Notes: a model not told the origin generated them from the letters alone. A stretch of 64,000 nt of DNA from Bacillus kwashiorkori (GCF_001375515.1 NZ_CTDX01000015.1:453566-517565), one strand, 5' to 3'. Positions 1 to 9,163 are shown, counted from the stretch's first letter. A program made the numbers and translations.

Positions 1-941
1 GTATTACATTAAAATATGCAAATGAGCGGAAACAATTTAAAACAGCAATCTCCAACTTTAATTTAACGAAGGAAAAGTTCGGTACATTGGCATCTGAATT
101 ATATGCTGCTGAAAGTTCCGTTTATCGGACAGTCGGTTTATTTGAAACGCGAATGAGTAAATTGTCTGCTGAACAAGCCCGTGATGGAAAGGAAATTGCT
201 AAGTCCATTGCCGAATACGCCATTGAATGCTCACTAAACAAAGTATTTGCAACAGAAACATTAGATCACATTGTTGATGAAGGTGTGCAAATTCACGGCG
301 GATATGGATTTATGCAAGAATATGAGATTGAAAGAGCATATCGCGACTCCCGGATTAACCGAATTTTTGAAGGTACAAACGAAATTAACCGCTTATTAGT
401 CCCAGGCACTTATATTCGGAAAGCGTTCAAAGGGGAATTACCACTGTTTGAAAAGGCGCAAAGCTTGCAAGAAGAAATCATGATGTTAATGCCTGAGGAA
501 CCTGGTGATGAGCCACTAGCATTACAAAAATATATGGTAAGAAATGCAAAAAAAGTAGCGTTAATGGCTGCGGGTCTAGCTGCCCAAAAGTATGGAACAG
601 ACTTGGAAAAGGAACAAGAAATATTAGTTAATATTGCTGACATCGTTTCTTACACATATGCAATGGAATCGGCTGTATTGCGGACAGAAAAGGCGATTAA
701 TAACACTGGTTTAGAAAAGAATCAACAAAAGTTATTATATACAGAAATATTCTGTCAAGAGGCATTTAATCGCATAGAACAAGATGCAAAAGAAACAATC
801 ATTGCGGTTTCTACAGGTGATAATTTACGAATGATGCTATCTGCCCTTCGTAAATTAACTCGCCATACTCCGATAAATGTCATTGCGAAGAAACGCGAAG
901 CAGCAGAACTGTTAATTAAAGAAGAAAAATATATTGTTTAA
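1..941 (+). CDS. fadE: Acyl-CoA dehydrogenase, C-terminal part (cut by window start)
   Basis: Flavoprotein that oxidises acyl-CoA to enoyl-CoA in fatty-acid beta-oxidation. The frame is open from base 3, so the start lies before the window; an internal TTG at 87 is not the real start. The acyl-CoA dehydrogenase signature is plain: HGGYGF, then RDSR and the EGTNEINR segment that contains the catalytic-base region. The long C-terminal extension matches the YusJ/FadE type. It lies upstream of yusI and gcvH as in B. subtilis, which supports the assignment. A stem-loop terminator follows about 170 bases downstream. Confidence 0.9.
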   Translation, partial: ITLKYANERKQFKTAISNFNLTKEKFGTLASELYAAESSVYRTVGLFETRMSKLSAEQARDGKEIAKSIAEYAIECSLNKVFATETLDHIVDEGVQIHGGYGFMQEYEIERAYRDSRINRIFEGTNEINRLLVPGTYIRKAFKGELPLFEKAQSLQEEIMMLMPEEPGDEPLALQKYMVRNAKKVALMAAGLAAQKYGTDLEKEQEILVNIADIVSYTYAMESAVLRTEKAINNTGLEKNQQKLLYTEIFCQEAFNRIEQDAKETIIAVSTGDNLRMMLSALRKLTRHTPINVIAKKREAAELLIKEEKYIV

Positions 942-1110
942 TTTTCGAGTGAGACTTATCTCATAAATTGATGAAAGATTAACATTTCTATTACGTGCTT
1001 CTAGTGTGTGAGACGTGGGAACGTATGAAGATATAGTGTTAATGGCGCCTGTTTCCTGTTGTAAATCGAAGTTATCTAAACGGATAAATTCATATAAATA
1101 TGGATATATT

Positions 1111-1159
1111 GCAAACAGTTGCAGGCTATTCCACTTATGGGATAGCCTGTTTTGTTTGC
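1111..1159 (+). terminator. Rho-independent terminator after acyl-CoA dehydrogenase gene
   Basis: Inner arms CAGGCTAT and ATAGCCTG are extended by GCAAAC and GTTTGC outer arms, with a T-rich stretch inside the 3' side. It lies in the 409-base gap between fadE and yusI. I see no gene in the rest of that gap. Confidence 0.6.
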
Positions 1160-1308
1160 AAAAAAGTTACAAGATAAATTATAGTAATTATTATTTACTA
1201 TTTTTCAACCATTCATCATACAGATGGTTAAGACGGTGTTAACGATGTTAATTTTTTGTAAAATAGAAAATGGCGTAATTTGCATTTGCTGTTTCTCTTT
1301 ATTAATAA

Positions 1309-1317
1309 TGGTATAAT
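1309..1317 (+). promoter_or_regulatory. Extended -10 promoter of yusI
   Basis: TGG followed by TATAAT gives an extended -10 (TGnTATAAT) 34 bases before the chosen TTG start of yusI. No good -35 box is visible at the usual distance, which is tolerated by extended -10 promoters. Confidence 0.5.
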
Positions 1318-1350
1318 ATAAATACAATCATAATTAAGGTGGTGGACAAG

Positions 1351-1707
1351 TTGGCCTTAACTTTTTATTGGTATCCAAAATGTGGAACATGTCGTAATGC
1401 AAAAAAATGGTTAGATCAACATAATCTCGAATATAATGCTGTACATATCGTTGAAGAGACACCTAACAAAGAAACGCTAGAAAACTTATATAAAACTAGC
1501 GGGTTAGAATTGAAGAAATTTTTTAATACGAGCGGGCAGAAGTATCGTGAATTAGGGATAAAAGACAAAATGAAAACAGCTACAGAGGATGAACTGCTCG
1601 ATTTATTAGCTTCTGATGGTATGTTAATAAAACGACCTATTGTAACAGATGGGAAAAAGGTAACTGTAGGTTTTAAAGAGGACCAATTTGCTGAAACTTG
1701 GCTTTAA
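1351..1707 (+). CDS. yusI: ArsC/Spx-family thioredoxin-fold protein YusI
   Basis: Small protein of the ArsC/Spx thioredoxin-fold family, 118 residues. The N-terminus carries the C-G-T-C redox motif (WYPKCGTCRNAKKW) followed by the conserved N/K-rich helix, and the RP motif near the C-terminus (LIKRPIV) is typical. I chose TTG at 1351 because AAGGTGG lies at optimal distance; a GTG at 1339 would overlap that ribosome binding site. The exact physiological role of YusI is not established; it is not the RNA polymerase-binding Spx itself. It sits just upstream of gcvH as in B. subtilis. Confidence 0.85.
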   Translation: MALTFYWYPKCGTCRNAKKWLDQHNLEYNAVHIVEETPNKETLENLYKTSGLELKKFFNTSGQKYRELGIKDKMKTATEDELLDLLASDGMLIKRPIVTDGKKVTVGFKEDQFAETWL

Positions 1708-1810
1708 AAAGTGGTAAAATGATCACTTAGTAATTGCCAAGTCCCAGTTAATTATGCCATGATAAAATAAAGAGTTTTAATTTTTACATAAAGGTTGGAG
1801 GGATTATCAA

Positions 1811-2194
1811 ATGGAAACACCAAAAGAATTGCGTTATTCAGAAGAACATGAGTGGGTAAAAGTTGAAGGAGATAAAGTTCGAATTGGTATTACCGATCAT
1901 GCCCAATCAGAACTAGGTGACATTGTATTCGTTGAGTTACCAGAAGTGGGCGAGGAGATTACAGTAAATGAACCGTTCGGAAGTGTGGAATCTGTAAAAA
2001 CAGTATCAGAACTGTATGCACCGATTAGCGGTAAAATCGTCGAAGTAAATGAAGAACTTTCTGATAGCCCTGAATTTATTAATGAATCACCATATGAAAA
2101 AGCATGGATGATTGTTGTAGAACCTTCTGATATGGGTGAATTAGAGAAGTTAATGACAGCAGAACAATACGATCAAATGGTTAGTGAAGAATAA
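1811..2194 (+). CDS. gcvH: Glycine cleavage system H protein
   Basis: Lipoyl carrier protein of the glycine cleavage system, which shuttles the methylamine group between GcvP and GcvT; in Bacillus it is also the entry point for lipoate relay. It has 127 residues, the usual GcvH length. The lipoylation loop is present as [11 protein letters not shown], with the modified lysine in the VKT segment. GTTGGAGGG precedes the ATG at good spacing. It is transcribed alone here, ending at a strong terminator, with the other gcv genes elsewhere. Confidence 0.96.
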   Translation: METPKELRYSEEHEWVKVEGDKVRIGITDHAQSELGDIVFVELPEVGEEITVNEPFGSVESVKTVSELYAPISGKIVEVNEELSDSPEFINESPYEKAWMIVVEPSDMGELEKLMTAEQYDQMVSEE

Positions 2195-2200
2195 TAAAAG

Positions 2201-2233
2201 ACGTCTGGGGTGACACTCAGACGTTTGTTTTTA
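2201..2233 (+). terminator. Terminator of gcvH
   Basis: Perfect arms ACGTCTG and CAGACGT followed by TTTGTTTTT, directly after the gcvH stop codon. Confidence 0.85.
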
Positions 2234-2421
2234 AGTAAGGGTATGGTTTCTTCGTTAGCTCATGCGAATGACTAAAATCATCAACATCATTTTGAGCGAA
2301 TAGGATAAGGTGTATTAACGGCTCGGCTTTATTGCAAGCGGAGAAAACTTAACAATCTTTTTATAGAAAATAACATATGATAAAGTAACCGTTCATTGTC
2401 TAACGATCATAGGTGATAAAA

Positions 2422-2763
2422 ATGGGAGATACTAAAGTTATTATCGTTGAAGGCACGTCAGATAAAAGGAAAGTTCAAGATGTGGTGGATGAACCAATCG
2501 AAATCATTTGTACTAACGGTACGATTGGGATAAGTAAATTAGATGAATTAATTGATACATTATTCGATAAAGATGTATATATTTTAGTTGATGCAGATGA
2601 TTCTGGAAATCAGTTGAGAAAGATGTTTAAAAGGGAGTTCCCGGAAGCAAAACATTTGTATATTGATAAAATGTATCGGGAAGTGGCAACATCTCCCGAA
2701 AATCATCTTGCAGAAGTGTTACTGAAAGCAAATATTAAAATCCACGGGAAGTTTTTAAGATGA
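2422..2763 (+). CDS. yusF: TOPRIM-domain protein YusF
   Basis: Small stand-alone TOPRIM-fold protein of about 113 residues. The N-terminal VIIVEGTSDK block carries the conserved glutamate, and YILVDADDSGNQLR gives the D-x-D of the TOPRIM metal site. Proteins of this kind are annotated as primase-related or RNase M5-like nucleases without a known substrate. ATG 2422 is preferred over GTG 2413 because AGGTGAT lies just ahead of it. In B. subtilis yusF neighbours yusE and yusD. Here a Tad locus of about 15 kb separates it from yusE. Confidence 0.8.
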   Translation: MGDTKVIIVEGTSDKRKVQDVVDEPIEIICTNGTIGISKLDELIDTLFDKDVYILVDADDSGNQLRKMFKREFPEAKHLYIDKMYREVATSPENHLAEVLLKANIKIHGKFLR

Positions 2764-2780
2764 GTTTACACAAAATTCGT

Positions 2781-2810
2781 AATTGTGGGGGACAGTCCCC
2801 CACAATTTTT
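2781..2810. terminator. Bidirectional terminator between yusF and the TcaA-like gene
   Basis: A long perfect palindrome (arms AATTGTGGGGGA and TCCCCCACAATT) with T-runs on both strands lies between two convergent genes. Its 3' edge touches the stop codon of the minus-strand gene. Confidence 0.85.
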
Positions 2811-4242
2811 ATTCGTTGTCTTTTTCTTCTTCCTGCTTGTCACCATTGCCAGCCCCTTGTTTTTCCGCTAGTATGGCTTTAGCTTCTTCTTCGCTCCGAA
2901 TGACGTATGTTTTTGAGTTAACATAATCGTATGCGACATATGGTTGGGTAGCAACTTTTTCAAACTTCCATTCTTTCGCACCTTCATCATAGTAAAGATC
3001 GATTCGTAAATCTTGGATACCTGTTAGCGCTCTATGAACTAATAAACCTTGAAAATACTGTCCTTCTGATTTCTTTATTCTAGCATTTAACACAATTTCA
3101 TATCTCTTATCTCCATTGTTATAAAAAGGATCACCAAATGAAGATAAATCATAGTTAACATTGATTAAGGAATACATATGTTTTACTTGTCGATTTTGAT
3201 GTTTTTTATAAATTTCTTCTACTGCTTTTTTATGAATGTCGCCTGACAATGTAATAACAGATGAATCGAAACTCTCTATCGCTAAAAAGTGTTGTTCAAT
3301 TAAATCATTTGCCTGTTCCATTATTTGATTTTGTACTTCTTCTGGAATGGAATAAAAATTTGTAGAGATTCTAGGCTCCTTTACTTGTATTGGATCACTT
3401 TTCATCGTTCCCCAAGGATAATCTTTTTTAATATAAACTTTAACAGACCCATCAACTGGAAGTAAACCTAAACTAATTGGGTTTCCGTCGGTTTTTAAAC
3501 CTGTTTCTTGCTCGTTAATGACGATATCTGCATCTTTTTCTTCGACACGTAACGTTACTTCTCTAATTTCAAACTCAATCTTTACCTCTTCGAAATCTTT
3601 CTGCAAGTTAAACAATGTGACTTCTTTAACATTATCCAAAGATACATACTCATTGGTAAAAACAGCTTTTACTGTTGCCGGCCCTGGAAAAAACGATTCA
3701 TTTTTACTAGCATCGGTTTCTTTTTCATTAACCATCCATGTGATGTCATCTTGATTTGTAGTTAGTTTTAATTGTACTGGTGCAACTACTAATTGGTAAC
3801 TATCCAAAATTCCCCATTTCTTTCCGCTATATTGTAAATTTATGTATCCAAATTTGGAATATGGTGTTACCCCTTTTTGTTTATCTCTTTCTTTAAGAAA
3901 TTTGGCAGTATCCTTTAAATTGCTTTTCAATCCCGCCCATTCCTCGGGACTTTCTTTAAGGAAATCAAGGAAACGATTAACATCTTCCTGTGAAAAACTG
4001 AATTCCTTCGTTTTAGTTAACAATTTATATGCGGTAGTCCTGTCATTATTTTCAACAGCATCAATCCAATCCATTACTAATGTTTCTGGACCTTTATTTA
4101 ACAAAAGAAAAATACTTGTTATCGCACCGACTAATACAACTATTGTACTGATTCCAATTATCCACCATTTTTTCTTCTTTTTTACTGCAATTTCTGTTTG
4201 TTGAAGTTCAATTTCCACATCACGGTTATTTAAATTATCCAT
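2809..4242 (-). CDS. TcaA-like membrane-anchored extracytoplasmic protein
   Basis: 477-residue protein with a short cytoplasmic N-terminus, a lysine cluster and one membrane helix at about residues 26-50 (WWIIGISTIVVLVGAI), followed by a large outer domain. A middle block with a conserved beta pattern ending PWGTMKSDP and a C-terminal NTF2-like segment resemble the staphylococcal TcaA family. The zinc ribbon found at the N-terminus of many TcaA proteins is missing. TcaA proteins act at the cell envelope and affect teicoplanin response; the role here is not known. It is divergent from the Tad locus and shares the 540-base spacer with it, so a functional link is possible but unproven. GGGAGGG precedes the ATG. 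Confidence 0.55.
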   Translation of the reverse strand: MDNLNNRDVEIELQQTEIAVKKKKKWWIIGISTIVVLVGAITSIFLLLNKGPETLVMDWIDAVENNDRTTAYKLLTKTKEFSFSQEDVNRFLDFLKESPEEWAGLKSNLKDTAKFLKERDKQKGVTPYSKFGYINLQYSGKKWGILDSYQLVVAPVQLKLTTNQDDITWMVNEKETDASKNESFFPGPATVKAVFTNEYVSLDNVKEVTLFNLQKDFEEVKIEFEIREVTLRVEEKDADIVINEQETGLKTDGNPISLGLLPVDGSVKVYIKKDYPWGTMKSDPIQVKEPRISTNFYSIPEEVQNQIMEQANDLIEQHFLAIESFDSSVITLSGDIHKKAVEEIYKKHQNRQVKHMYSLINVNYDLSSFGDPFYNNGDKRYEIVLNARIKKSEGQYFQGLLVHRALTGIQDLRIDLYYDEGAKEWKFEKVATQPYVAYDYVNSKTYVIRSEEEAKAILAEKQGAGNGDKQEEEKDNE

Positions 4243-4565
4243 TATTACCCTCCCGTAGTCCTAAAATTTCCAAAGAAAATCGATGTTACCCATTGCTCGT
4301 AATATTATTGTAAAGAACATAGTTAATTTTTTGAATAGGATAAAATATGTAAATTACCTTTTAAGACTAGGACTTTTTTCCCAAATCGAATGAAGCGATA
4401 TTTACCATGTATTTTCTCGTTAGTAAATAAAAAAAGGAGACATTTCATTAAAGCCATATTTTAGTAGGTTTATAGGGAAAATGTACGTAGCATAAATTGT
4501 CGAAATGTAGGGAAAAAAAGAGTAAAACGAACTAGCATAATTTTTCCTCTAGTAAAATAGATTCA

Positions 4566-4621
4566 ATTTTCGTAATAATAATGTAAAGTTTATTGACTGT
4601 ATAGATGAACAACAATATAAT
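4566..4621 (+). promoter_or_regulatory. Promoter and upstream motif of the Tad locus
   Basis: TTGACT (4593-4598), a 17-base spacer and TATAAT (4616-4621) form a good SigA-type promoter. It is preceded by an AT-rich motif beginning ATTTTCG at 4566-4588. A closely similar arrangement lies before the second Tad cassette at 20193-20249. The predicted leader to tadZ is about 155 bases. The remainder of the 4243-4565 spacer holds no gene that I can see. Confidence 0.7.
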
Positions 4622-4682
4622 CACAACAAAGAAGTGAAAATTTTATTTTTTGGCTTTTCAGATGTACAGTATTGATTTTTGA

Positions 4683-4741
4683 AAACTTGAAAGACGGCGA
4701 CTCTAGTGCATACGTCCAATATTTGCCGAGCTTCAAAGTTT
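4683..4741 (+). promoter_or_regulatory. Candidate structured leader RNA before tadZ
   Basis: Within the tadZ leader, AAAC-TTGAA at 4683-4691 can pair with TTCAA-a-GTTT at 4732-4741, closing a loop of about 40 bases. Inside it, GACG (4693-4696) can pair with CGTC (4713-4716), or CGGC (4695-4698) can pair with GCCG (4725-4728). The two options exclude each other. It does not match the c-di-GMP-I, c-di-GMP-II, purine or SAM riboswitch patterns I know. This is a hand-folded candidate only. Confidence 0.3.
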
Positions 4742-4784
4742 AACAGAGCCATATATTTATAAAAAAGCTAAATGGGTGAAGAAC

Positions 4785-5906
4785 ATGAAAAAAATTCGAA
4801 CGGTGTTTTTTGATAATGACAATGCGTATTTGAATTCATTTATTAACTATGTAAGAACCGCACAAGAAGGGAATAAATTTGAATTAAAGTTGTTCACCTC
4901 TGAGGATAATTTACACAATTTCTTTAAAGAAAAGCAGACGATTGATTTGCTGCTCGTCGGTTCAAAAAAGTTGGCTGAACAATATGCCTATCAATTAAAT
5001 TGTGTTGTGATTAACTTAGAGTCAAAACGGATAACAGAAGATCATAGGGAGTTCTTTTCCTTATATAAGTATCAACCGTTAAATAAACTAATTTCCAATA
5101 TCCTTGCAATTCTTTATGAACAGACAAAAAATATTACAGGTGTTCAAGTTAGTAATCATACAAAAGTTATCTCTATATATTCTTCATCAGGCGGTACAGG
5201 GAAAACAGTAACAGCTGTACAGTTATCGAGACAACTATCTTTACAAAATTATAAAGTGTTTTACTTGAATTTGGAACTGTACCACTCCACGCAGTTGTTT
5301 TTTCAGTCACCTGACGATAAACATACTTCACAAATCTTATATTATTTAAAAGCTAATCCCAATCAATTAATGGCAAAAATAGAGACGTTAAAGAAAAAAG
5401 ACGCACGGACAAATGTGGAGTATTTTGATATGGCAGTAAGTGCGGAAGAGATGATGGAACTCTCCGAGGGTGAAGTGAATAATCTGATTGACTGTTTAAA
5501 AGGTACGGAAAATTACGACTATATAATTATCGACTTGGAGTCTACTGTGCAGCCACGAATTCAGGCTGCGTTAAATAAAAGTGATTATATTTTATGGGTT
5601 GTTGGGGCTGATATGCAAAGCTTTTTTAAAACGAAAAAAATGTTAGAGGAACTTGGTGCTATCTTTTCCGGCCAAACGACTGACTTTTATACAAAATCGA
5701 TTTTTGTAATTAACCGTTATACAGGGGAACTGAATGAGGAGTTAAAAAAATACAACTTTGATATTCATGGCTTTTTACCGTATGTACCAGAATGGAATAA
5801 TCTTCATACGAATATTCAATTAGAGTCCATTCCTTTTATAAATGAAAAAATAATAAATTTAATTAAAGAACAATTAGAAATCAGCCGGGGTGTATATAAT
5901 GCTTGA
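4785..5906 (+). CDS. tadZ: TadZ/CpaE-like ParA-type ATPase of the Tad pilus
   Basis: First gene of the Tad operon. TadZ/CpaE proteins are MinD/ParA-like ATPases that place the pilus machine in the cell. It has about 373 residues. The N-terminal 120 residues look like the atypical receiver-like domain of this family (FFDNDNAYLNSF, then LLLVG). Then comes a deviant Walker A, SSSGGTGKTVTA, at about residue 133, and a YIIIDLES Walker B-like strand near residue 250. ATG 4785 is preferred over GTG 4776 because GGTGA sits ahead of it. The stop codon overlaps the start of tadA by 8 bases, indicating translational coupling. Confidence 0.8.
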   Translation: MKKIRTVFFDNDNAYLNSFINYVRTAQEGNKFELKLFTSEDNLHNFFKEKQTIDLLLVGSKKLAEQYAYQLNCVVINLESKRITEDHREFFSLYKYQPLNKLISNILAILYEQTKNITGVQVSNHTKVISIYSSSGGTGKTVTAVQLSRQLSLQNYKVFYLNLELYHSTQLFFQSPDDKHTSQILYYLKANPNQLMAKIETLKKKDARTNVEYFDMAVSAEEMMELSEGEVNNLIDCLKGTENYDYIIIDLESTVQPRIQAALNKSDYILWVVGADMQSFFKTKKMLEELGAIFSGQTTDFYTKSIFVINRYTGELNEELKKYNFDIHGFLPYVPEWNNLHTNIQLESIPFINEKIINLIKEQLEISRGVYNA

Positions 5907-7122
5907 CGATCAAGTTGTAAAACAGCTAATCAATGACTTACGCAGTGATCTAGATTTCATGCATTCTACGACAAATGATGAATTGTTATCTATCGTAGAA
6001 GACCGAGTATTTTTGTATGCACAAGAAAACTCTATTAAATCAAAGGAAATTAAGTGGCTCGTTGATCGTATTTATCATTCCTTTCGGGGGTTAGATGTTT
6101 TACAACCATTAATTGACGATAAAAGTATTACCGAGATTATGATCAATAATCATCGGGAAATTTTTATAGAAAGAAATGGAAAGGTTACACCATTTCCTTT
6201 TGAGTTTGAAAGCCAGGAAAAGTTGGAAGATATTATCCAAAATATTGTTGCACGGGTGAATCGTGTCGTGAATGAATCATCTCCGATAGTAGATGCGCGT
6301 CTGCCTGATGGGTCCCGTGTGAATGTCGTGTTGCCGCCAATCGCCTTAAAAGGACCGGTAATGACGATAAGGAAATTTCCAGAAAAGCCATTAACGATTC
6401 AAGACCTAATTAGAATTGGATCGATTACGGATGAAGTAGCAAGGTTTTTAGAAAAACTTGTTATTGCTAAATTTAATATATTCATAAGTGGTGGAACAGG
6501 TTCCGGAAAAACGACTTTCCTTAACGTACTATCTAATTTCGTACCGAAGCATGAACGGATAATTACGATTGAGGACTCAGCGGAATTGCAGATCAAACAA
6601 GTGCCCAATCTAGTAACTTTAGAAACTAGAAATGCGAATACGGAAGGAAAAGGCGAAATATCTATTAGAGATTTAATAAGAACGTCTTTACGGATGCGCC
6701 CAGACCGGATAATTGTTGGGGAAGTTCGTGGTGCGGAGGCTCTTGATATGTTACAAGCGATGAACACAGGTCATGATGGTTCCTTGTCCACTGGGCACGC
6801 AAACTCTACGAAAGATATGTTAAGTCGTTTAGAAACGATGGTGTTAAGTGCAGCAAATTTACCTGTTCAAGTAATTCGCAAACAAATTAGTTCAGCCGTT
6901 GATATAATGATTCATTTATCTAGGTTGCGAGACCATACGAGGAAAGTCGTTGAAATTAGTGAAGTTTTAGATGTGGAAAATGGAGAGGTTACATTGAATC
7001 CATTATATGAATTCGTAGAAGATGGCGAAGCAAGGGATGGAAAAATAATCGGTAGTTTAAAACCAACAGGAAACGAGTTGCAAAATCAATTGAAATTAAA
7101 ATTAGCTGGCATTCATATATAA
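5899..7122 (+). CDS. tadA: TadA/CpaF family secretion ATPase
   Basis: Hexameric ATPase of the type II/IV secretion superfamily that powers Tad pilus assembly (and, in the family, retraction). 407 residues. Visible motifs: RLPDGSRVN upstream arm, Walker A GGTGSGKTTFLN, Asp box ITIEDSAELQI, Walker B with MRPDRIIVGEVRG, and the His box GHDGSLSTGHAN, in the correct order. Start ATG 5899 lies inside the last codons of tadZ with GGGGTG in front. It is the only motor ATPase in the window, although a second set of pilin-like genes exists at 20375-25908, so both sets would have to use this motor. Confidence 0.93.
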   Translation: MLDDQVVKQLINDLRSDLDFMHSTTNDELLSIVEDRVFLYAQENSIKSKEIKWLVDRIYHSFRGLDVLQPLIDDKSITEIMINNHREIFIERNGKVTPFPFEFESQEKLEDIIQNIVARVNRVVNESSPIVDARLPDGSRVNVVLPPIALKGPVMTIRKFPEKPLTIQDLIRIGSITDEVARFLEKLVIAKFNIFISGGTGSGKTTFLNVLSNFVPKHERIITIEDSAELQIKQVPNLVTLETRNANTEGKGEISIRDLIRTSLRMRPDRIIVGEVRGAEALDMLQAMNTGHDGSLSTGHANSTKDMLSRLETMVLSAANLPVQVIRKQISSAVDIMIHLSRLRDHTRKVVEISEVLDVENGEVTLNPLYEFVEDGEARDGKIIGSLKPTGNELQNQLKLKLAGIHI

Positions 7123-7155
7123 GAAAACATTGTTTCTAGAAAGAAGGTGATGGGT

Positions 7156-8085
7156 TTGGATAAATGGTTTGACATATTTTTATACATTGCATTAGTACTT
7201 TTAATTGCTACTTATATTTTTGTTGTCATAAGGCGGAAAAAACGGGAAAAACAAGCAGAGATAAATGACCAAAAGCAGTTTATGGATCGTAAGAAAATGA
7301 TGGAAATAATTCGGAGTCGATATCAAGGGGAACAAAGGCTAATTGACTACTCCGAATATACAATGAATTTTAAGGAATATATAGTCAATCTCAGTATAGC
7401 TATAGCAATTTTATTTTTTATTGGTTATTTATTTTATGAAAATATTATTCTTGCGGCCATTCTTTCTTTACTAGGATTCATCTATCCGAGAATAAAGGTT
7501 AAAGAGTTAATAAAAAAACGGAAGGAAGAATTAACCTTTCAATTTAAGGAAGCTATTTCGTCGTTATCTGCTTCTTTGGCAGCGGGAAGATCCACAGAAA
7601 ACAGTTTTCGTGAAGTTGCCCATGATTTACGACTGCTCTATCCAGATCCAAATACGTACATTATTCAAGAATTCGATTTAATAAATCGACGAATTGAAAA
7701 TGGGGATACGATTGAAAGGGCACTGGAGGATTTTGCCCATCGTTCAGATATAGAAGATATTATTAATTTTGCTAATGTATTTATCACTTGTAAACGAACA
7801 GGTGGAGACTTAGTGGAAGTTATTCGAAGGACTGCAGATATCATTAGTGACAAGATTGAAATACAACAAGATATTACCGTTATGGTTGCTCAAAAGAAAT
7901 TTGAAGCACGCCTTCTTAGTGTCACACCAATTGGAATGATTTTACTAATGAAATATATTGCGACCGATTATATGGAACCATTATTTCAATTTAAGACAGG
8001 TGGAACTTTAATGATGACAATCAGTTTTACATTAATTGTCATCGCATTTTGGCTAAGTCAGAAAATCATGGATATTAAGGTGTGA
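7156..8085 (+). CDS. tadB: TadB inner-membrane platform protein
   Basis: Integral membrane protein of the GspF/T2SSF superfamily that forms the platform for the TadA ATPase. About 309 residues, with N-terminal membrane segments (IFLYIALVLLIATYIFVVI; then FFIGYLFYENIILAAILSLLGF) and two C-terminal helices enclosing a cytoplasmic T2SSF helical domain (AISSLSASLAAGRSTENSF). TTG 7156 fits best because AAGAAGGTGA ends five bases before it; ATG 7150 overlaps that site. It is immediately followed by tadC, as in other Tad operons. Confidence 0.88.
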   Translation: MDKWFDIFLYIALVLLIATYIFVVIRRKKREKQAEINDQKQFMDRKKMMEIIRSRYQGEQRLIDYSEYTMNFKEYIVNLSIAIAILFFIGYLFYENIILAAILSLLGFIYPRIKVKELIKKRKEELTFQFKEAISSLSASLAAGRSTENSFREVAHDLRLLYPDPNTYIIQEFDLINRRIENGDTIERALEDFAHRSDIEDIINFANVFITCKRTGGDLVEVIRRTADIISDKIEIQQDITVMVAQKKFEARLLSVTPIGMILLMKYIATDYMEPLFQFKTGGTLMMTISFTLIVIAFWLSQKIMDIKV

Positions 8086-8091
8086 TAATTT

Positions 8092-8964
8092 ATGATTGAA
8101 AATTATCTTTATGGGGGCCTAGCACTCATTTTATTTGTTACTATCCTTTTTTTCTCTATTAAAGGCAGAGTATACAATGAGTTTGTCAAATCATTAGGTA
8201 AAGATGTTCCTTTAAAATTTATGGCTCCAATATCGCTCTATATTATCGATAGATACCAAATTATTACGAGATTTTACGGTCGCGTTTCATTTATTCAGCA
8301 AAAAATGATTGGGTTGCATGGAAATAGGATGGCAACACATTTTACGAAATTATATTTAGCACAAATCATTTCAACAATCATTCTTTGTTTTACTGGTAGC
8401 GTCTGTTTTGCCTTATTTAATGAAGGAGATCACACATTATTTTTTGTAGGTTTATTTTTTACTGTTATTATTCCGATGATGATGATTAGAAATTTAACGG
8501 AGCAGGAACGTCGCAGGAAGGATGAAATAATTGCTGAATTACCAGAGTACGTTAATAAAGTCATTTTATTAGTTAATGCTGGAGAAACAATCCAACAAGC
8601 AATGATTCGTTCAGCATTTATGAATAAGGAAAAGCAAAATCATCCGCTTTATAAAGAATTAATGGAAGCTATGAACAAACTTCAAAGTAACCACCCTTTT
8701 CATCAAGTATTAAATGATTTAAGTAAAAGGTGTGGTATCCAAGAAGTTTCTATATTTACAACAACAGTATTGTTGAATTATCGAAAGGGGGGGCAAGATT
8801 TAATTTTAGCTTTACGTGAACTCTCAGGAACATTATGGGAGAAGCGAAAGGCAATATCAAAAATTAAGGGGGAGGAAGCTTCTTCTAAATTAGTTTTTCC
8901 GCTCATATTAATCTTTATTTCAGTGATGATTATAATCGGCTTTCCGGCATTAACATTATTTTAA
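8092..8964 (+). CDS. tadC: TadC inner-membrane platform protein
   Basis: Second GspF/T2SSF-type platform subunit, 290 residues. It has an N-terminal membrane helix (LALILFVTILFFSI), two central helices, the cytoplasmic domain with the typical VNAGETIQQAM segment, and a C-terminal hydrophobic helix (LVFPLILIFISVMIIIGFP). It starts six bases after the tadB stop. TadB and TadC work as a pair around the ATPase. The Flp pilin gene follows directly, giving the canonical motor-then-pilin order. Confidence 0.88.
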   Translation: MIENYLYGGLALILFVTILFFSIKGRVYNEFVKSLGKDVPLKFMAPISLYIIDRYQIITRFYGRVSFIQQKMIGLHGNRMATHFTKLYLAQIISTIILCFTGSVCFALFNEGDHTLFFVGLFFTVIIPMMMIRNLTEQERRRKDEIIAELPEYVNKVILLVNAGETIQQAMIRSAFMNKEKQNHPLYKELMEAMNKLQSNHPFHQVLNDLSKRCGIQEVSIFTTTVLLNYRKGGQDLILALRELSGTLWEKRKAISKIKGEEASSKLVFPLILIFISVMIIIGFPALTLF

Positions 8965-8983
8965 CTTTTAGGGGGATGTTTAT

Positions 8984-9163
8984 ATGAAAAAATTCTTTTC
9001 AAATCTTTGGAAAGATGAAGATGGGATCCAAACATTAGAGGTAATGCTAATTATTGGGGTAGTTGTTATTATTGCACTTACGTTTAGAACCGAGATTAAA
9101 AGTTGGATAGATAAACTAGTAACACATGGATCTGATCAAATCGATCAAATTATCGCAGATTAA
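8984..9163 (+). CDS. flp: Flp-type major pilin (type IVb prepilin), 59 residues
   Basis: A short gene of 59 codons. A short charged leader ends in DEDG. The mature part would begin IQTLEV, with glutamate at position +5, the hallmark of class III prepilin signals, followed by a hydrophobic helix (VMLIIGVVVIIAL) and a polar tail. This matches the Flp family in size and layout. GGGGG precedes the ATG. It lies between tadC and a TadE-like gene. No second Flp gene is found in the downstream cassette, so this is probably the single major pilin for both sets. Confidence 0.8.
   Translation: MKKFFSNLWKDEDGIQTLEVMLIIGVVVIIALTFRTEIKSWIDKLVTHGSDQIDQIIAD

Noticed and set aside
1015..1242. 75-codon open frame in the fadE-yusI gap
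   Set aside because: It has no ribosome binding site, covers the fadE terminator, and codes for a cysteine-rich low-quality peptide.
4621..4785. c-di-GMP riboswitch upstream of tadZ
   Set aside because: The conserved GEMM-I and c-di-GMP-II core sequences are absent. Only a generic hairpin leader can be supported.
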